Of a stretch of 64,000 bases of DNA, positions 21,684 through 29,993 are shown piece after piece. The translations under genes were made by a program, and so were the position numbers. Below the pieces are notes generated by a model, which was not told where the DNA came from, made no database searches, and worked only from the letters and a program-made list of their open reading frames with translations. Position 1 is the stretch's first letter; every line of letters begins with the position of its first letter. Source of the stretch: Pseudomonas hydrolytica (GTDB taxonomy: Bacteria > Pseudomonadota > Gammaproteobacteria > Pseudomonadales > Pseudomonadaceae); the NCBI RefSeq assembly GCF_021495345.1, contig NZ_CP099397.1, positions 496,001 through 560,000 of the forward strand. The letters run 5' to 3'.

Positions 21684-22751
21684 ATGTCCAACCGTCCCTA
21701 CCGCGTCGCCCTCAATGGCTATGGCCGCATCGGTCGCTGCGTGCTGCGCGCGCTGCACGAGCGCGGCGCCGGGGCGGGCCTGGAAATCGTCGCGCTGAAC
21801 GACCTGGCCGATCAGGCCAGCATCGAATACCTGACCCGTTTCGACTCCACCCACGGGCGCTTTCCCGGTGAGGTGAAGGTGGACGGCGACTGTCTGCACA
21901 TCAACGGCGACTGCGTGAAGGTGTTGCGCCAGCGCGAGCCCGAGGCCATCGACTGGGCGGCGCTGGATATCGATCTGCTGCTGGAATGCTCCGGCCAGTA
22001 CGTCACGCGTGCCGAGGCGCAGCGTTTCATCGACGCCGGGGCGCCGCGTCTGTTGCTGTCGCAGCCCATGGCCAGCGAGGCGGATATCGACGCCACGGTG
22101 GTCTACGGGGTCAATCAGGCCTGCCTGAGCGGCCGCGAGCTGCTGGTGTCCAACGCCTCCTGCACCACCAACTGCAGCGTGCCGCTGTTGAAACTTCTCG
22201 ACGAGTCGGTGGGTCTGGAATACGTCTCCATTACCACCATTCACTCGGCGATGAACGATCAACCGGTTATCGATGCCTACCACCACGAAGACCTGCGCCG
22301 TACGCGCTCGGCCTTCCAGTCGGTGATTCCGGTGTCCACCGGTCTGGCCCGCGGTATCGAGCGCCTGCTGCCGGAGCTGGCCGGGCGCGTCCAGGCCAAG
22401 GCCATACGCGTGCCGACGGTGAACGTGTCCTGCCTGGACATCACCCTGCAGACCGCGCGCGACACCAGTGCCGCCGAGATCAACAGCGTGTTGCGTCAGG
22501 CCGCCGAGGCCGGTCCGCTCAAGGGCCTGCTGGCCTATACCGAGCTGCCCCACGCCAGCTGCGACTTCAACCACGACCCGCACTCGGCCATCGTCGACGG
22601 CAGCCAGACCCGCGTGTCCGGCCCGCGCCTGGTCAACCTGCTGGCCTGGTTCGACAACGAGTGGGGCTTCGCCAACCGCATGCTCGATGTCGCCGAACAT
22701 TTTCTCGCTGTATCCACTTCCTCCGTACAACCAGCCCCCGTGAAGGACTGA
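21684..22751 (+). CDS. epd: Erythrose-4-phosphate dehydrogenase
   Basis: The 355-residue GAPDH-family enzyme oxidises erythrose 4-phosphate to 4-phosphoerythronate, the first step of DXP-dependent pyridoxal phosphate synthesis. The NAD motif NGYGRIGR is at 11-18 and the catalytic Cys160 is in SNASCTTNC. Residues typical of Epd rather than GAPDH ([14 protein letters not shown]) support the call, as does the tkt-epd-pgk order known from proteobacteria. It is separated from pgk by only 4 bp, so the two are co-transcribed. Confidence 0.93.
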   Translation: MSNRPYRVALNGYGRIGRCVLRALHERGAGAGLEIVALNDLADQASIEYLTRFDSTHGRFPGEVKVDGDCLHINGDCVKVLRQREPEAIDWAALDIDLLLECSGQYVTRAEAQRFIDAGAPRLLLSQPMASEADIDATVVYGVNQACLSGRELLVSNASCTTNCSVPLLKLLDESVGLEYVSITTIHSAMNDQPVIDAYHHEDLRRTRSAFQSVIPVSTGLARGIERLLPELAGRVQAKAIRVPTVNVSCLDITLQTARDTSAAEINSVLRQAAEAGPLKGLLAYTELPHASCDFNHDPHSAIVDGSQTRVSGPRLVNLLAWFDNEWGFANRMLDVAEHFLAVSTSSVQPAPVKD

Positions 22752-22755
22752 TGCC

Positions 22756-23916
22756 ATGACCGTTCTGAAGATGACCGACCTCGACCTCGCCGGTAAGCGC
22801 GTGCTGATCCGCGAAGACCTCAACGTCCCGGTGAAGGATGGCGTGGTCAAGAGCGATGCGCGCATCCTCGCCTCGCTGCCGACCATCAAGCTGGCGCTGG
22901 AAAAGGGCGCGGCGGTGCTGGTCTGCTCGCACCTCGGCCGTCCGGAAGAGGGCGTGTACAGCGAGGAAGACAGCCTGGCGCCGGTCGCCGCCTACCTGAG
23001 CAAGGCGCTCGGCCGCGAAGTGCCGCTGGTCAAGGACTACCTCGGCGGTGTCGAGGTCAAGGCCGGTGAGCTGGTGCTGCTGGAGAACGTGCGCTTCAAC
23101 AAGGGCGAGAAGAAGAACAGCGATGAGCTGGCCCAGCAGTACGCGGCGCTGTGCGACGTGTTCGTGATGGACGCCTTCGGTACCGCCCACCGCGCCCAGG
23201 GCTCGACCCACGGCGTGGCCAAGTTCGCCAAAGTCGCGTGCGCCGGCCCGCTGCTGGCCGCCGAGCTGGAGGCCCTGGGCAAGGCCCTGGACAAGCCGGC
23301 GCGGCCGATGCTGGCGATCGTCGCCGGCTCCAAGGTGTCGACCAAGCTCGACGTGCTCAACTCCCTGGCCGATATCTGCGACTCGCTGATCGTCGGCGGC
23401 GGCATCGCCAACACCTTCCTCGCCGCGGCCGGACTGCCGGTCGGCAAGTCGCTGTACGAGGCCGACCTGGTCGACACTGCCCGCGCCATCGCCGCCAAGG
23501 TCAGCGTGCCGCTGCCGGTCGACGTGGTGGTGGCCAAGGCCTTCGCCGAGGACGCCGAAGCCACCGTCAAGTCGGTCAAGGACGTGGCTGACGACGACAT
23601 GATCCTCGACATCGGCCCGCAGACCGCCAAGCAGTTCGCCGAGATGCTCAAGGCCTCGCAGACCATCCTGTGGAACGGCCCGGTCGGCGTGTTCGAGTTC
23701 GATCAGTTCGGCAATGGCACCAAGGCCCTGGCCCTGGCCATCGCGGAAAGCCCGGCGTTCTCCATTGCCGGCGGCGGCGACACTCTGGCGGCCATCGACA
23801 AATACGGCGTGAGCGAGCAGATTTCCTACATTTCCACCGGCGGCGGCGCCTTCCTCGAATTCGTCGAGGGCAAGGTGCTGCCGGCAGTCGAGGTGCTGGA
23901 GCAGCGCGCCAAGTAA
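22756..23916 (+). CDS. pgk: Phosphoglycerate kinase
   Basis: This 386-residue enzyme interconverts 1,3-bisphosphoglycerate and 3-phosphoglycerate. Family motifs seen are [16 protein letters not shown] (substrate binding), [25 protein letters not shown] and the C-terminal [14 protein letters not shown] nucleotide-binding loop. It starts 4 bp after epd and probably shares its transcript. Confidence 0.97.
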   Translation: MTVLKMTDLDLAGKRVLIREDLNVPVKDGVVKSDARILASLPTIKLALEKGAAVLVCSHLGRPEEGVYSEEDSLAPVAAYLSKALGREVPLVKDYLGGVEVKAGELVLLENVRFNKGEKKNSDELAQQYAALCDVFVMDAFGTAHRAQGSTHGVAKFAKVACAGPLLAAELEALGKALDKPARPMLAIVAGSKVSTKLDVLNSLADICDSLIVGGGIANTFLAAAGLPVGKSLYEADLVDTARAIAAKVSVPLPVDVVVAKAFAEDAEATVKSVKDVADDDMILDIGPQTAKQFAEMLKASQTILWNGPVGVFEFDQFGNGTKALALAIAESPAFSIAGGGDTLAAIDKYGVSEQISYISTGGGAFLEFVEGKVLPAVEVLEQRAK

Positions 23917-24071
23917 GGCTCGGGCAATCGGCGATGCGCCATGCGCGCCAGAGAGAGGCGCTGGCCTTTCCAAGTGAGCGGCGCATCGCCAAGGGGTTTC
24001 ACCCGCTGGATTAAACCCTGGCGTGATCGGATGGTCTGTACAGACTGGACCATCGCACAAGGAGTCATGTC

Positions 24072-24257
24072 ATGGAAAAGTGGGTCGCTCTTGCAGTCAT
24101 GGGTGTTTTGCTGGCCGGTTGCGCCAGCGGTGGACGGGAAGCTGCCTGCGAGGTGTTCAGCCCCGCGCAGATCGACACGCCGACCACTCAGGATGATCAG
24201 CGTGTCGAGCAAAGCAGTGGCGAACCCACTGGCCCGGCAGCGGAACAGCGTTGCTGA
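24072..24257 (+). CDS. Small lipoprotein of unknown function
   Basis: The 61-residue product has a lipobox LAGC (Cys17) and a short polar mature part that ends in Cys. An AAGGAG ribosome site lies 7 nt before ATG 24072. It is followed 12 bp later by an MliC-type lipoprotein gene and the two look like one unit. The mature region is Gln/Thr/Glu-rich and I do not recognise a family. Confidence 0.7.
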   Translation: MEKWVALAVMGVLLAGCASGGREAACEVFSPAQIDTPTTQDDQRVEQSSGEPTGPAAEQRC

Positions 24258-24269
24258 CAAGGAGAGGCA

Positions 24270-24596
24270 ATGATCGGAATCAGATTGGCGGGACTTTCCG
24301 CCCTGGCAGTGCTGCTCGCTGCGTGCAGCAGTCAGCCCGCGGTGCCGGATCACTGGAATCGCTGGGTATGCGACAGCCAGGCCGAGGTGCAGTGGCGCTT
24401 CGCCAATGGCGGCTACGATCAGGTTGACCTGCGCCTGGGGGGCGACGACATCGTCTATCGCCTGACCCAGGAGCCGGCCGCGTCCGGCGCGCTGTACAGC
24501 GATGGACGCCTGTCGTTTCACACCAAGGGCGAGGAAGGCCTGGTCTACTGGACCGCGACCGACGATCTGATCGGTCGCGGCTGCAAGGCGCAGTAG
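24270..24596 (+). CDS. MliC-family lysozyme-inhibitor lipoprotein
   Basis: The 108-residue product has a lipoprotein signal ending LAAC (Cys19) and an eight-stranded MliC-like domain (WNRWVCDSQAEVQWRF and RLGGDDIVYRLTQEPAASGALYSDG without its last residues; the C-terminal IGRGCKAQ gives the second disulfide Cys). Members protect the cell envelope from C-type lysozyme. It follows a small lipoprotein gene and precedes fba. An AAGGAGAGG ribosome site is clear. Confidence 0.82.
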   Translation: MIGIRLAGLSALAVLLAACSSQPAVPDHWNRWVCDSQAEVQWRFANGGYDQVDLRLGGDDIVYRLTQEPAASGALYSDGRLSFHTKGEEGLVYWTATDDLIGRGCKAQ

Positions 24597-24693
24597 AGCA
24601 GCGGCTTTAGACTTACAGCGGTATTCAAGCTTGAACCGAGCCTGCCCCTGCGGCAGGCTTGTACATTAAACAACCCAGATTGGGAGCTTCACC

Positions 24694-25758
24694 ATGGCAC
24701 TTATCAGCATGCGCCAGATGCTCGACCACGCCGCCGAATTCGGCTACGGCGTGCCGGCCTTCAACGTCAACAACCTCGAGCAGATGCGCGCCATCATGGA
24801 AGCCGCCGACAAGACCGATTCGCCGGTCATCGTCCAGGCCTCCGCTGGTGCCCGCAAATACGCCGGTGCGCCTTTCCTGCGCCACCTGATCCTGGCTGCC
24901 ATCGAAGAATTCCCGCATATCCCGGTGTGCATGCACCAGGACCACGGCACCAGCCCCGACGTGTGCCAGCGCTCCATCCAGCTGGGCTTTTCCTCGGTAA
25001 TGATGGACGGCTCGCTCAAGGAAGACGGCAAGACCCCGGCCGACTACGACTACAACGTCCGCGTCACTCAGCAAACCGTAGCCTTCGCCCACGCCTGCGG
25101 CGTGTCGGTGGAAGGTGAGCTGGGCTGCCTGGGCAGCCTGGAAACCGGCATGGCCGGTGAAGAGGATGGCGTCGGCGCCGAAGGCGTGCTGGACCACAGC
25201 CAGCTGCTGACCGACCCGGAAGAGGCGGCGGCCTTCGTCAAGGCCACTCAGGTCGATGCCCTGGCGATCGCCATCGGCACCAGCCACGGCGCCTACAAGT
25301 TCACCAAGCCGCCAACCGGCGACGTGCTCTCCATCGAGCGCATCAAGGAAATCCACAAGCGCATCCCCAACACCCACCTGGTGATGCACGGCTCCAGCTC
25401 GGTGCCGCAGGACTGGCTGGCGATCATCAACGAGTACGGTGGCGACATCAAGGAAACCTACGGCGTGCCGGTCGAAGAGATCGTCGAAGGCATCAAGCAC
25501 GGCGTGCGCAAGGTGAATATCGACACCGACCTGCGCCTGGCTTCCACCGGTGCCATCCGTCGCTTCCTCGAGCAGAACAAGGCTGAGTTCGATCCGCGCA
25601 AATACTTCGCCAAGACCATCGAAGCCATGCGTGACATCTGCATCGCCCGCTACGAAGCCTTCGGTACTGCCGGCAACGCCTCGAAGATCAAGCCGATCTC
25701 CCTGGAAGGCATGTACAAGCGCTACGCCAGTGGCGAGCTGGCCGCCAAGGTCAACTAA
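24694..25758 (+). CDS. fba: Class II fructose-1,6-bisphosphate aldolase
   Basis: This is a 354-residue zinc-dependent aldolase of the Calvin-cycle-type class II B subgroup. The zinc-site region [13 protein letters not shown], the [14 protein letters not shown] start and the [16 protein letters not shown] phosphate-binding segment are visible. It serves glycolysis/gluconeogenesis with pgk upstream. A strong bidirectional terminator follows. Confidence 0.97.
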   Translation: MALISMRQMLDHAAEFGYGVPAFNVNNLEQMRAIMEAADKTDSPVIVQASAGARKYAGAPFLRHLILAAIEEFPHIPVCMHQDHGTSPDVCQRSIQLGFSSVMMDGSLKEDGKTPADYDYNVRVTQQTVAFAHACGVSVEGELGCLGSLETGMAGEEDGVGAEGVLDHSQLLTDPEEAAAFVKATQVDALAIAIGTSHGAYKFTKPPTGDVLSIERIKEIHKRIPNTHLVMHGSSSVPQDWLAIINEYGGDIKETYGVPVEEIVEGIKHGVRKVNIDTDLRLASTGAIRRFLEQNKAEFDPRKYFAKTIEAMRDICIARYEAFGTAGNASKIKPISLEGMYKRYASGELAAKVN

Positions 25759-25775
25759 GCCAGGCGCGCTGCACG

Positions 25776-25814
25776 AAAAACGCCGCGGCTCCTCACGGAG
25801 CCGCGGCGTTTTTT
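25776..25814. terminator. Bidirectional rho-independent terminator
   Basis: Perfect arms of about 17 bp (AAAAACGCCGCGGCTCC and its complement) surround a short TCAC loop, with A- and T-runs outside. It serves fba and the convergent alginate lyase gene. Confidence 0.93.
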
Positions 25815-25836
25815 TATGGCCTGCGCTCGGGCCGTG

Positions 25837-26520
25837 TTACTTCGCCGAGCCGAGCAGCGAGCGGTGCTCGATGCTGAGCTGATCGAAGCGCGCGGCGCCG
25901 GCTTCGGTTTCATAGCCGGTGTTGTCCTGGGTGTAGACCCCGGCCTTGAAGTACAGGGGCCTCGCCGCCCAGGTCGGGTCCATCCGCGCGCTCCAGTTGA
26001 TGCTGTTGAGGCTGATGGCCAGGGTGCCATCGGGCTTCAGGTTGATCACGTAGCGAAACGGCTGGTTCAGGCGGATGCCGCTGGCCACGGTCACGGTCTG
26101 GATGGCGGCGTCCGGGCTCGGACGGACCTTGGCGACGATGTTGCCATCGGCGGTCTTGGTCTTGTACTGGTACTCCAGCTTGAGCAGCGGCTCGGAACTC
26201 TTCAGGGCGTGAATCTGGCCGATGACGATCTTGCCGGTGGACGGCACCTGGCTGACGCTCAGCGACGCCCGCAGAAAATGGTCCGCCTCCGGGTAGGTCC
26301 AGTTGCGCAGGCGGCCGTCGGCAAAGGTTTCGCGCAGTTCGGTGCGGGGATACTTGGCGCTCTCGGTCGTGGTGCCATTGACCGGTGCCCAGAAGAAGAT
26401 CGCACCTTCCTTGGACTGAAAATAGTGATCCTGGTAGCCACCGGCCAGTACGCGTGTCTCGATGGTGGTGGCGGGTACGCCCACTGGAACGCTGAGATTC
26501 CACATGGCGAGTTCGATCAT
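25837..26520 (-). CDS. Polysaccharide lyase family 7 alginate lyase
   Basis: The 227-residue protein is a single-domain PL7 lyase that cleaves alginate by beta-elimination. The three PL7 signatures are present: RTELRE, QIHA and YFKAGVYTQ. It resembles P. aeruginosa PA1167 in length and in the WNLSVPVGVPATTIETR start. No signal peptide is visible, so it is either cytoplasmic or secreted by another route. The ATG at 26520 has a CAGGAG site 8 nt upstream; a TTG two codons earlier is less likely. The gene is convergent with fba and stands alone. Confidence 0.9.
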   Translation of the reverse strand: MIELAMWNLSVPVGVPATTIETRVLAGGYQDHYFQSKEGAIFFWAPVNGTTTESAKYPRTELRETFADGRLRNWTYPEADHFLRASLSVSQVPSTGKIVIGQIHALKSSEPLLKLEYQYKTKTADGNIVAKVRPSPDAAIQTVTVASGIRLNQPFRYVINLKPDGTLAISLNSINWSARMDPTWAARPLYFKAGVYTQDNTGYETEAGAARFDQLSIEHRSLLGSAK

Positions 26521-26647
26521 GATCAAAGCTCCTGAAAGACGGAAACTTCAGTCGATGGCACATCTCATCCAGGAGTCAGTAACGGCTTACTTGGCGTTCC
26601 AGCGGGTGACACACGCGAACTAGAAGGGTGAGCAGGACTGCCCGTGA

Positions 26648-26671
26648 CAGCAGAGCGGAAGTGCTCTGCTG
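26648..26671. other. Hairpin CAGCAGAGC-N6-GCTCTGCTG
   Basis: Perfect 9-bp arms with a 6-nt loop lie in the spacer upstream of the alginate lyase gene. No T-run follows on either strand. It could be an RNA structure in a leader or an operator. Confidence 0.45.
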
Positions 26672-26723
26672 GCGCGCTTTATAACGGCAATTTCGGGCAT
26701 TGCGTGAGCACCGTTCGTCGCAT

Positions 26724-26737
26724 TATTGACGTCAATA
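26724..26737. promoter_or_regulatory. 14-bp palindrome TATTGACGTCAATA
   Basis: This is a perfect, spacer-free palindrome in the AT-rich centre of the divergent spacer, about 200 bp before the alginate lyase start. It has the form of a regulator dimer site. The regulator is not identified. Confidence 0.45.
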
Positions 26738-26903
26738 TATGGTCGCAAAAAAGAGCGGTTCCAATAGGGCGTCCAATTGCCCGCAAGCCGGCGGTAACTG
26801 CGCTTAACCGACGGCTGCGCAGCGGCAGGTAAAACCCTGTAAAACACCTGGGGGCATGGGGCTTGGCGGGCTGCGCCATAATCCTCGAACTGTCGTTTCG
26901 GGA

Positions 26904-27395
26904 ATGCCGTCACCCATGTCCAGCAAGCCTCGCCTGTTGCTCGCCTTCGTTCTCGCCGTGCTGCTGGCTGCGCTGCTCGCCTCGATCTTCCAGACCCAGA
27001 CCAACCTCGCCGCGCTGCAGGCGCTCGGCGCGCCGATGCCGCTGCAGGTGCGCGTCGGCACCACCTGCCTGGACCTGCTCGGCTTCGCCCCGGTCTTCGC
27101 CCTACTGGCTGCACTGGGCTTTCTCTTCGCGCTGCCGCTGGCGACCTGGTGCGCGCAGCGCCTGCCGCCGCTGCGCTGGATGATCTTTCTGCTGGCCGGT
27201 GCGCTGGCGATCTGGGTGGCGCTGGCGCTGGCCAACATGTTGGCGCCCATGCCAACGCTGATCGCAGCCAATCGCACCCTGATCGGCACACTTGGCCTCA
27301 TGGCGAGTGGCAGTGCTGGTGCCTTGCTGTTCGCTCTTCTGGCGCGGCGGGTGCGTTATCTGACGCAGCCGACGTCCTCCGATTTACCCTCATAA
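26904..27395 (+). CDS. Small integral membrane protein of unknown function
   Basis: The product of about 163 residues has four hydrophobic helices (roughly residues 9-27, 48-75, 88-112 and 127-148) and few charged residues outside the ends. I do not recognise a family. The start may be ATG 26904 (MPSPMSSKPR) or ATG 26916 (MSSKPR). It ends 10 bp before the PQQ-dependent sugar dehydrogenase gene, so the two are probably co-transcribed and the protein may support that periplasmic enzyme; this is inference from position only. Confidence 0.72.
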   Translation: MPSPMSSKPRLLLAFVLAVLLAALLASIFQTQTNLAALQALGAPMPLQVRVGTTCLDLLGFAPVFALLAALGFLFALPLATWCAQRLPPLRWMIFLLAGALAIWVALALANMLAPMPTLIAANRTLIGTLGLMASGSAGALLFALLARRVRYLTQPTSSDLPS

Positions 27396-27405
27396 GGCCC
27401 CTTCC

Positions 27406-28506
27406 ATGTCCAGACTCATTCGTGCGCTGCTGGTTGGCGCCCTGCTCGCCAGCGTGCCTGCGCAGGCGCAGGCCTATCGCATCGAGACTTTCAGCGAAGG
27501 ACTGGAACACCCCTGGTCGCTGGCCTTCCTGCCGGACGGGCGCATCCTGGTGACCGAGCGGGTCGGCCGCCTGCGTATCGTCGAAGCCGACGGCAGCCTG
27601 GACCCGGACCCGGTGGCCGGGCTGCCGGAGATCTTCGTCGCGGCGCAGGCCGGTCTGATGGAGGTGGCGCTCGACCCCGACTACGTCAGCAATCGCTGGC
27701 TCTACCTCAGCTACGCCCATGGCACGACGCAGGCCAACAACACACGTCTGGCCCGCGCCCGGCTGGTAGACGACGAATTGCGCGACTTCGAAGTGCTGTT
27801 CACCGCCCAGCCGCTCAAGGCCGGGGCTTCCCACTATGGCGGGCGTATCGCCTTTCTCGCCGACAAGACCCTGGTGCTGACCCTGGGCGATGGTTTCGAC
27901 TGGCGCGAAGAGGCGCAGAACCCCGGCAACCACCTGGGCAAGATCGTTCGCCTCAATCGCGACGGCAGTGTGCCGGCGGACAACCCGCTGGTGGGGCAGA
28001 CCGGCGCCGCGGCGGAAATCTACAGCCTCGGCCACCGCAATGTGCAGGGCATCGTCTTCGACGCCGAGGCCGGGCGCCTGTACAGCCACGAGCATGGCCC
28101 GCGCGGTGGCGACGAGCTGAATCTGATCGAGGCCGGCACCAATTACGGCTGGCCGTTGGCGACCTTCGGCATCGACTACACCGGCGCGCGGGTCAGCCCC
28201 TACACCGAGTTGCCGGGCCTGACCCAGCCCTTGCTGCACTGGACGCCTTCGGTGGCGCCCGCGAGCCTGACCCAGTACCGCGGCGCACTGTTCCCGGACT
28301 GGCAGGGCGACCTGTTCGCCGCCACCCTGGCCGAGCGCAGCGTGCGCCGCGTGCGCCTGCACGAGGGGATGCTGGCGGGCGAGGAGATTCTGTTCGAGGA
28401 GCTCGGCGAGCGCATCCGCGATGTGCGTGCAGGCCCGGATGGCGCGCTCTATCTGCTGACCGACAACGCCGATGGTCGTCTGCTGCGGGTGGTGCCCGGC
28501 GACTGA
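27406..28506 (+). CDS. PQQ-dependent aldose sugar dehydrogenase (YliI/Asd type)
   Basis: This 366-residue periplasmic protein has a signal peptide (cleaved after AQA, about residue 22) and a six-bladed beta-propeller of the soluble glucose/sorbosone dehydrogenase family. Characteristic stretches are LEHPWSLAFLPDGRILVTER, LGHRNVQGIVFD and SHEHGPRGGDELNLI, which carry calcium/PQQ ligands. It oxidises sugars and feeds electrons to the respiratory chain. It follows a small membrane-protein gene by 10 bp. Confidence 0.92.
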   Translation: MSRLIRALLVGALLASVPAQAQAYRIETFSEGLEHPWSLAFLPDGRILVTERVGRLRIVEADGSLDPDPVAGLPEIFVAAQAGLMEVALDPDYVSNRWLYLSYAHGTTQANNTRLARARLVDDELRDFEVLFTAQPLKAGASHYGGRIAFLADKTLVLTLGDGFDWREEAQNPGNHLGKIVRLNRDGSVPADNPLVGQTGAAAEIYSLGHRNVQGIVFDAEAGRLYSHEHGPRGGDELNLIEAGTNYGWPLATFGIDYTGARVSPYTELPGLTQPLLHWTPSVAPASLTQYRGALFPDWQGDLFAATLAERSVRRVRLHEGMLAGEEILFEELGERIRDVRAGPDGALYLLTDNADGRLLRVVPGD

Positions 28507-28541
28507 GCGGGCTGCGTCATCCGTTACACTGGAGGCCTTTG

Positions 28542-28565
28542 ATGAGTTCGGATCGGTCGCGTTGA
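28542..28565 (+). other. Possible 7-codon leader ORF coupled to the metallopeptidase gene
   Basis: GGAGG lies 8 nt before ATG 28542, which opens a seven-codon frame (MSSDRSR) whose TGA overlaps the TTG start of the next gene (TTGA). No equally good ribosome site serves the TTG itself. This would allow translational coupling. It is too short to be certain. Confidence 0.3.
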
Positions 28566-29053
28566 AATATCTCCAGGGTTATCCCGTCGCCTTGCAGCAA
28601 CAGGTTCGCCAGCTGATCGCCGATGATCGACTGGGCGACTACCTGGCGCAGCGTTACCCCGGCCGCCACGAGGTGCAGAGCGACAAGGCGCTGTACGGCT
28701 ATGTGATGGCGCTCAAGCAGGAGCATCTGAAGAACGCGCCGGCCATCGACAAGGTGCTCTACGACAACCGCCTCGACCTTACCCATCGGGCGCTGGGTCT
28801 GCACACGGCGATCTCGCGGGTGCAGGGCGGCAAGCTCAAGGCGAAGAAGGAAATCCGTGTCGCTTCGCTGTTTCGCGACGCGGCGCCGGCCTTCCTGCAG
28901 ATGATCGTGGTGCACGAGCTGGCGCACCTGAAGGAGGCCGAACACAACAAGGCCTTCTACAAGCTCTGCGATCACATGCTGCCGGGCTATGCGCAGATCG
29001 AGTTCGACCTGCGCATGTACCTGACCTGGCGCGAGATGACGGGCTCGGCATGA
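28562..29053 (+). CDS. YgjP-like (M48/DUF45) metallopeptidase
   Basis: The 163-residue protein has the zinc motif HELAHLKEAEHN (HExxH followed by a third ligand in the next helix), typical of the YgjP/UTP pyrophosphatase-related WLM metallopeptidases. The conserved start KYLQGYP follows a TTG at 28562. No in-frame ATG or GTG is nearer than 28472, which lies inside the upstream gene. It has no signal peptide and should be cytoplasmic. Substrates of the family are not known. Confidence 0.85.
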   Translation: MKYLQGYPVALQQQVRQLIADDRLGDYLAQRYPGRHEVQSDKALYGYVMALKQEHLKNAPAIDKVLYDNRLDLTHRALGLHTAISRVQGGKLKAKKEIRVASLFRDAAPAFLQMIVVHELAHLKEAEHNKAFYKLCDHMLPGYAQIEFDLRMYLTWREMTGSA

Positions 29054-29084
29054 AAGCGTGCAAGATCACCGGCACGACGCGACC

Positions 29085-29147
29085 GTAGGGTGCGCTAGGC
29101 GCACCACGGACATCGTCCTTTCACTCGAGGTGCGCACGGCGCACCCT
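29085..29147. repeat. GTAG-footed REP pair (GTAGGGTGCGC type)
   Basis: One end reads GTAGGGTGCGCTAGGCGCACC and the other GGTGCGCACGGCGCACCCT. They are inverted copies around a 23-bp core, between the metallopeptidase gene and the convergent DUF2789 gene. Confidence 0.75.
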
Positions 29148-29153
29148 GGATGC

Positions 29154-29387
29154 TCAGCCGTGCAGGCGCACGTTGAGCTGGTCGACCACCGGTGCCCAGT
29201 CGGCGTCTTCGAGAATTTCCTCGCGTAGCAGCGCGGCCTGCGCCGGCGTCCAGAACGGGGCCTCGGACAGCTTGCACGCGTCCGGCAGCGGCGAGTGGGT
29301 GCTGATGAAGGCGTTGATGCTGGCGGCATCGTCGGGCAATCCGAGTTGCTTGAACAGCGCGGGCAGGCTGTGGACGGGCGCTTCCAT
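29154..29387 (-). CDS. DUF2789 family small protein
   Basis: This 77-residue soluble protein matches DUF2789 (MEAPVHSLPALFKQLGLPDD, FWTPAQAALLREEILEDADW, VVDQLNVRLHG). The function is unknown in the family, which is widespread in gammaproteobacteria. A GGAGAG ribosome site lies 6 nt before ATG 29387. It stands 62 bp downstream of the Gre-like factor gene on the same strand. Confidence 0.88.
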   Translation of the reverse strand: MEAPVHSLPALFKQLGLPDDAASINAFISTHSPLPDACKLSEAPFWTPAQAALLREEILEDADWAPVVDQLNVRLHG

Positions 29388-29449
29388 GGTGGGCTCTCCA
29401 AACGTGGGGTTCATGGTTAATTACCCAACCCTAGCTCAGATAGTTCCCT

Positions 29450-29932
29450 TCACTCGGCCGCCAGCACTTCGAATAGCTGCAGTCGCTTGCCCATCGGCAG
29501 ATTGATTTCATCGCCGGGGCGTTTGCCCAGCAACAGGTGCCCCAGCGGAGCGGCATTGCCCAGCACCTGGATGCTGCGCCCGGCGTGCCGCAGCTTCATG
29601 CTGGCGCCCTGCGGGCCGAGAAACAGCCACTGTTCGTGGCCGTCCTCGCCGGCCAGCAGAACCAGCGCGCCCAGTTCGATGCCCTGCGCTTCGTCGAAGG
29701 GGCGCGGGCGCAGCTGGCGCCAGGTGATCAGCGTCTGGCGCAGCTCCTCCACCCGCCGCGCCTGGCCGCTGGCCAGATAGGCGGCCTCCAGGCCAAGGGT
29801 GTCGTACTTGTTCTCGGCGACGTTCTCTTCATGGGTGGCCGCTTCGTGGGCGCTCAGGGCGGCCAGGTTGGCCTGCTCGAGATCGGCCTGCAACTGGCTG
29901 AGCACGGCTTGCAACAACAGGGTCTTGTTCAT
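29450..29932 (-). CDS. GreA/GreB-family transcription elongation factor-like protein
   Basis: The 160-residue protein has an N-terminal antiparallel coiled coil (about 1-75) and a C-terminal FKBP-like Gre domain (about 85-155, with PLGHLLLGKRPGDEINLP). True GreA/GreB rescue arrested RNA polymerase by an acidic coiled-coil tip; here the tip region around HEENVAENKYDT retains acidic residues. It belongs to the divergent Gre-like group rather than to canonical GreA or GreB. It lies between the DUF2789 gene and a diguanylate cyclase gene on the same strand. Confidence 0.82.
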   Translation of the reverse strand: MNKTLLLQAVLSQLQADLEQANLAALSAHEAATHEENVAENKYDTLGLEAAYLASGQARRVEELRQTLITWRQLRPRPFDEAQGIELGALVLLAGEDGHEQWLFLGPQGASMKLRHAGRSIQVLGNAAPLGHLLLGKRPGDEINLPMGKRLQLFEVLAAE

Positions 29933-29993
29933 GTGGCGGTTTCGCTTGCAAATGGCGCGGTTATCCCAGGCCGACGGGCGGCTGTCCAGCGCG

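Larger units (their letters stand above)
26521..26903. other. 383-bp divergent intergenic region
   Basis: No gene is seen here. It separates the alginate lyase gene from the divergent membrane-protein gene and is lower in GC in its middle. It holds the hairpin at 26648-26671 and the 14-bp palindrome at 26724-26737, listed separately. Confidence 0.6.
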
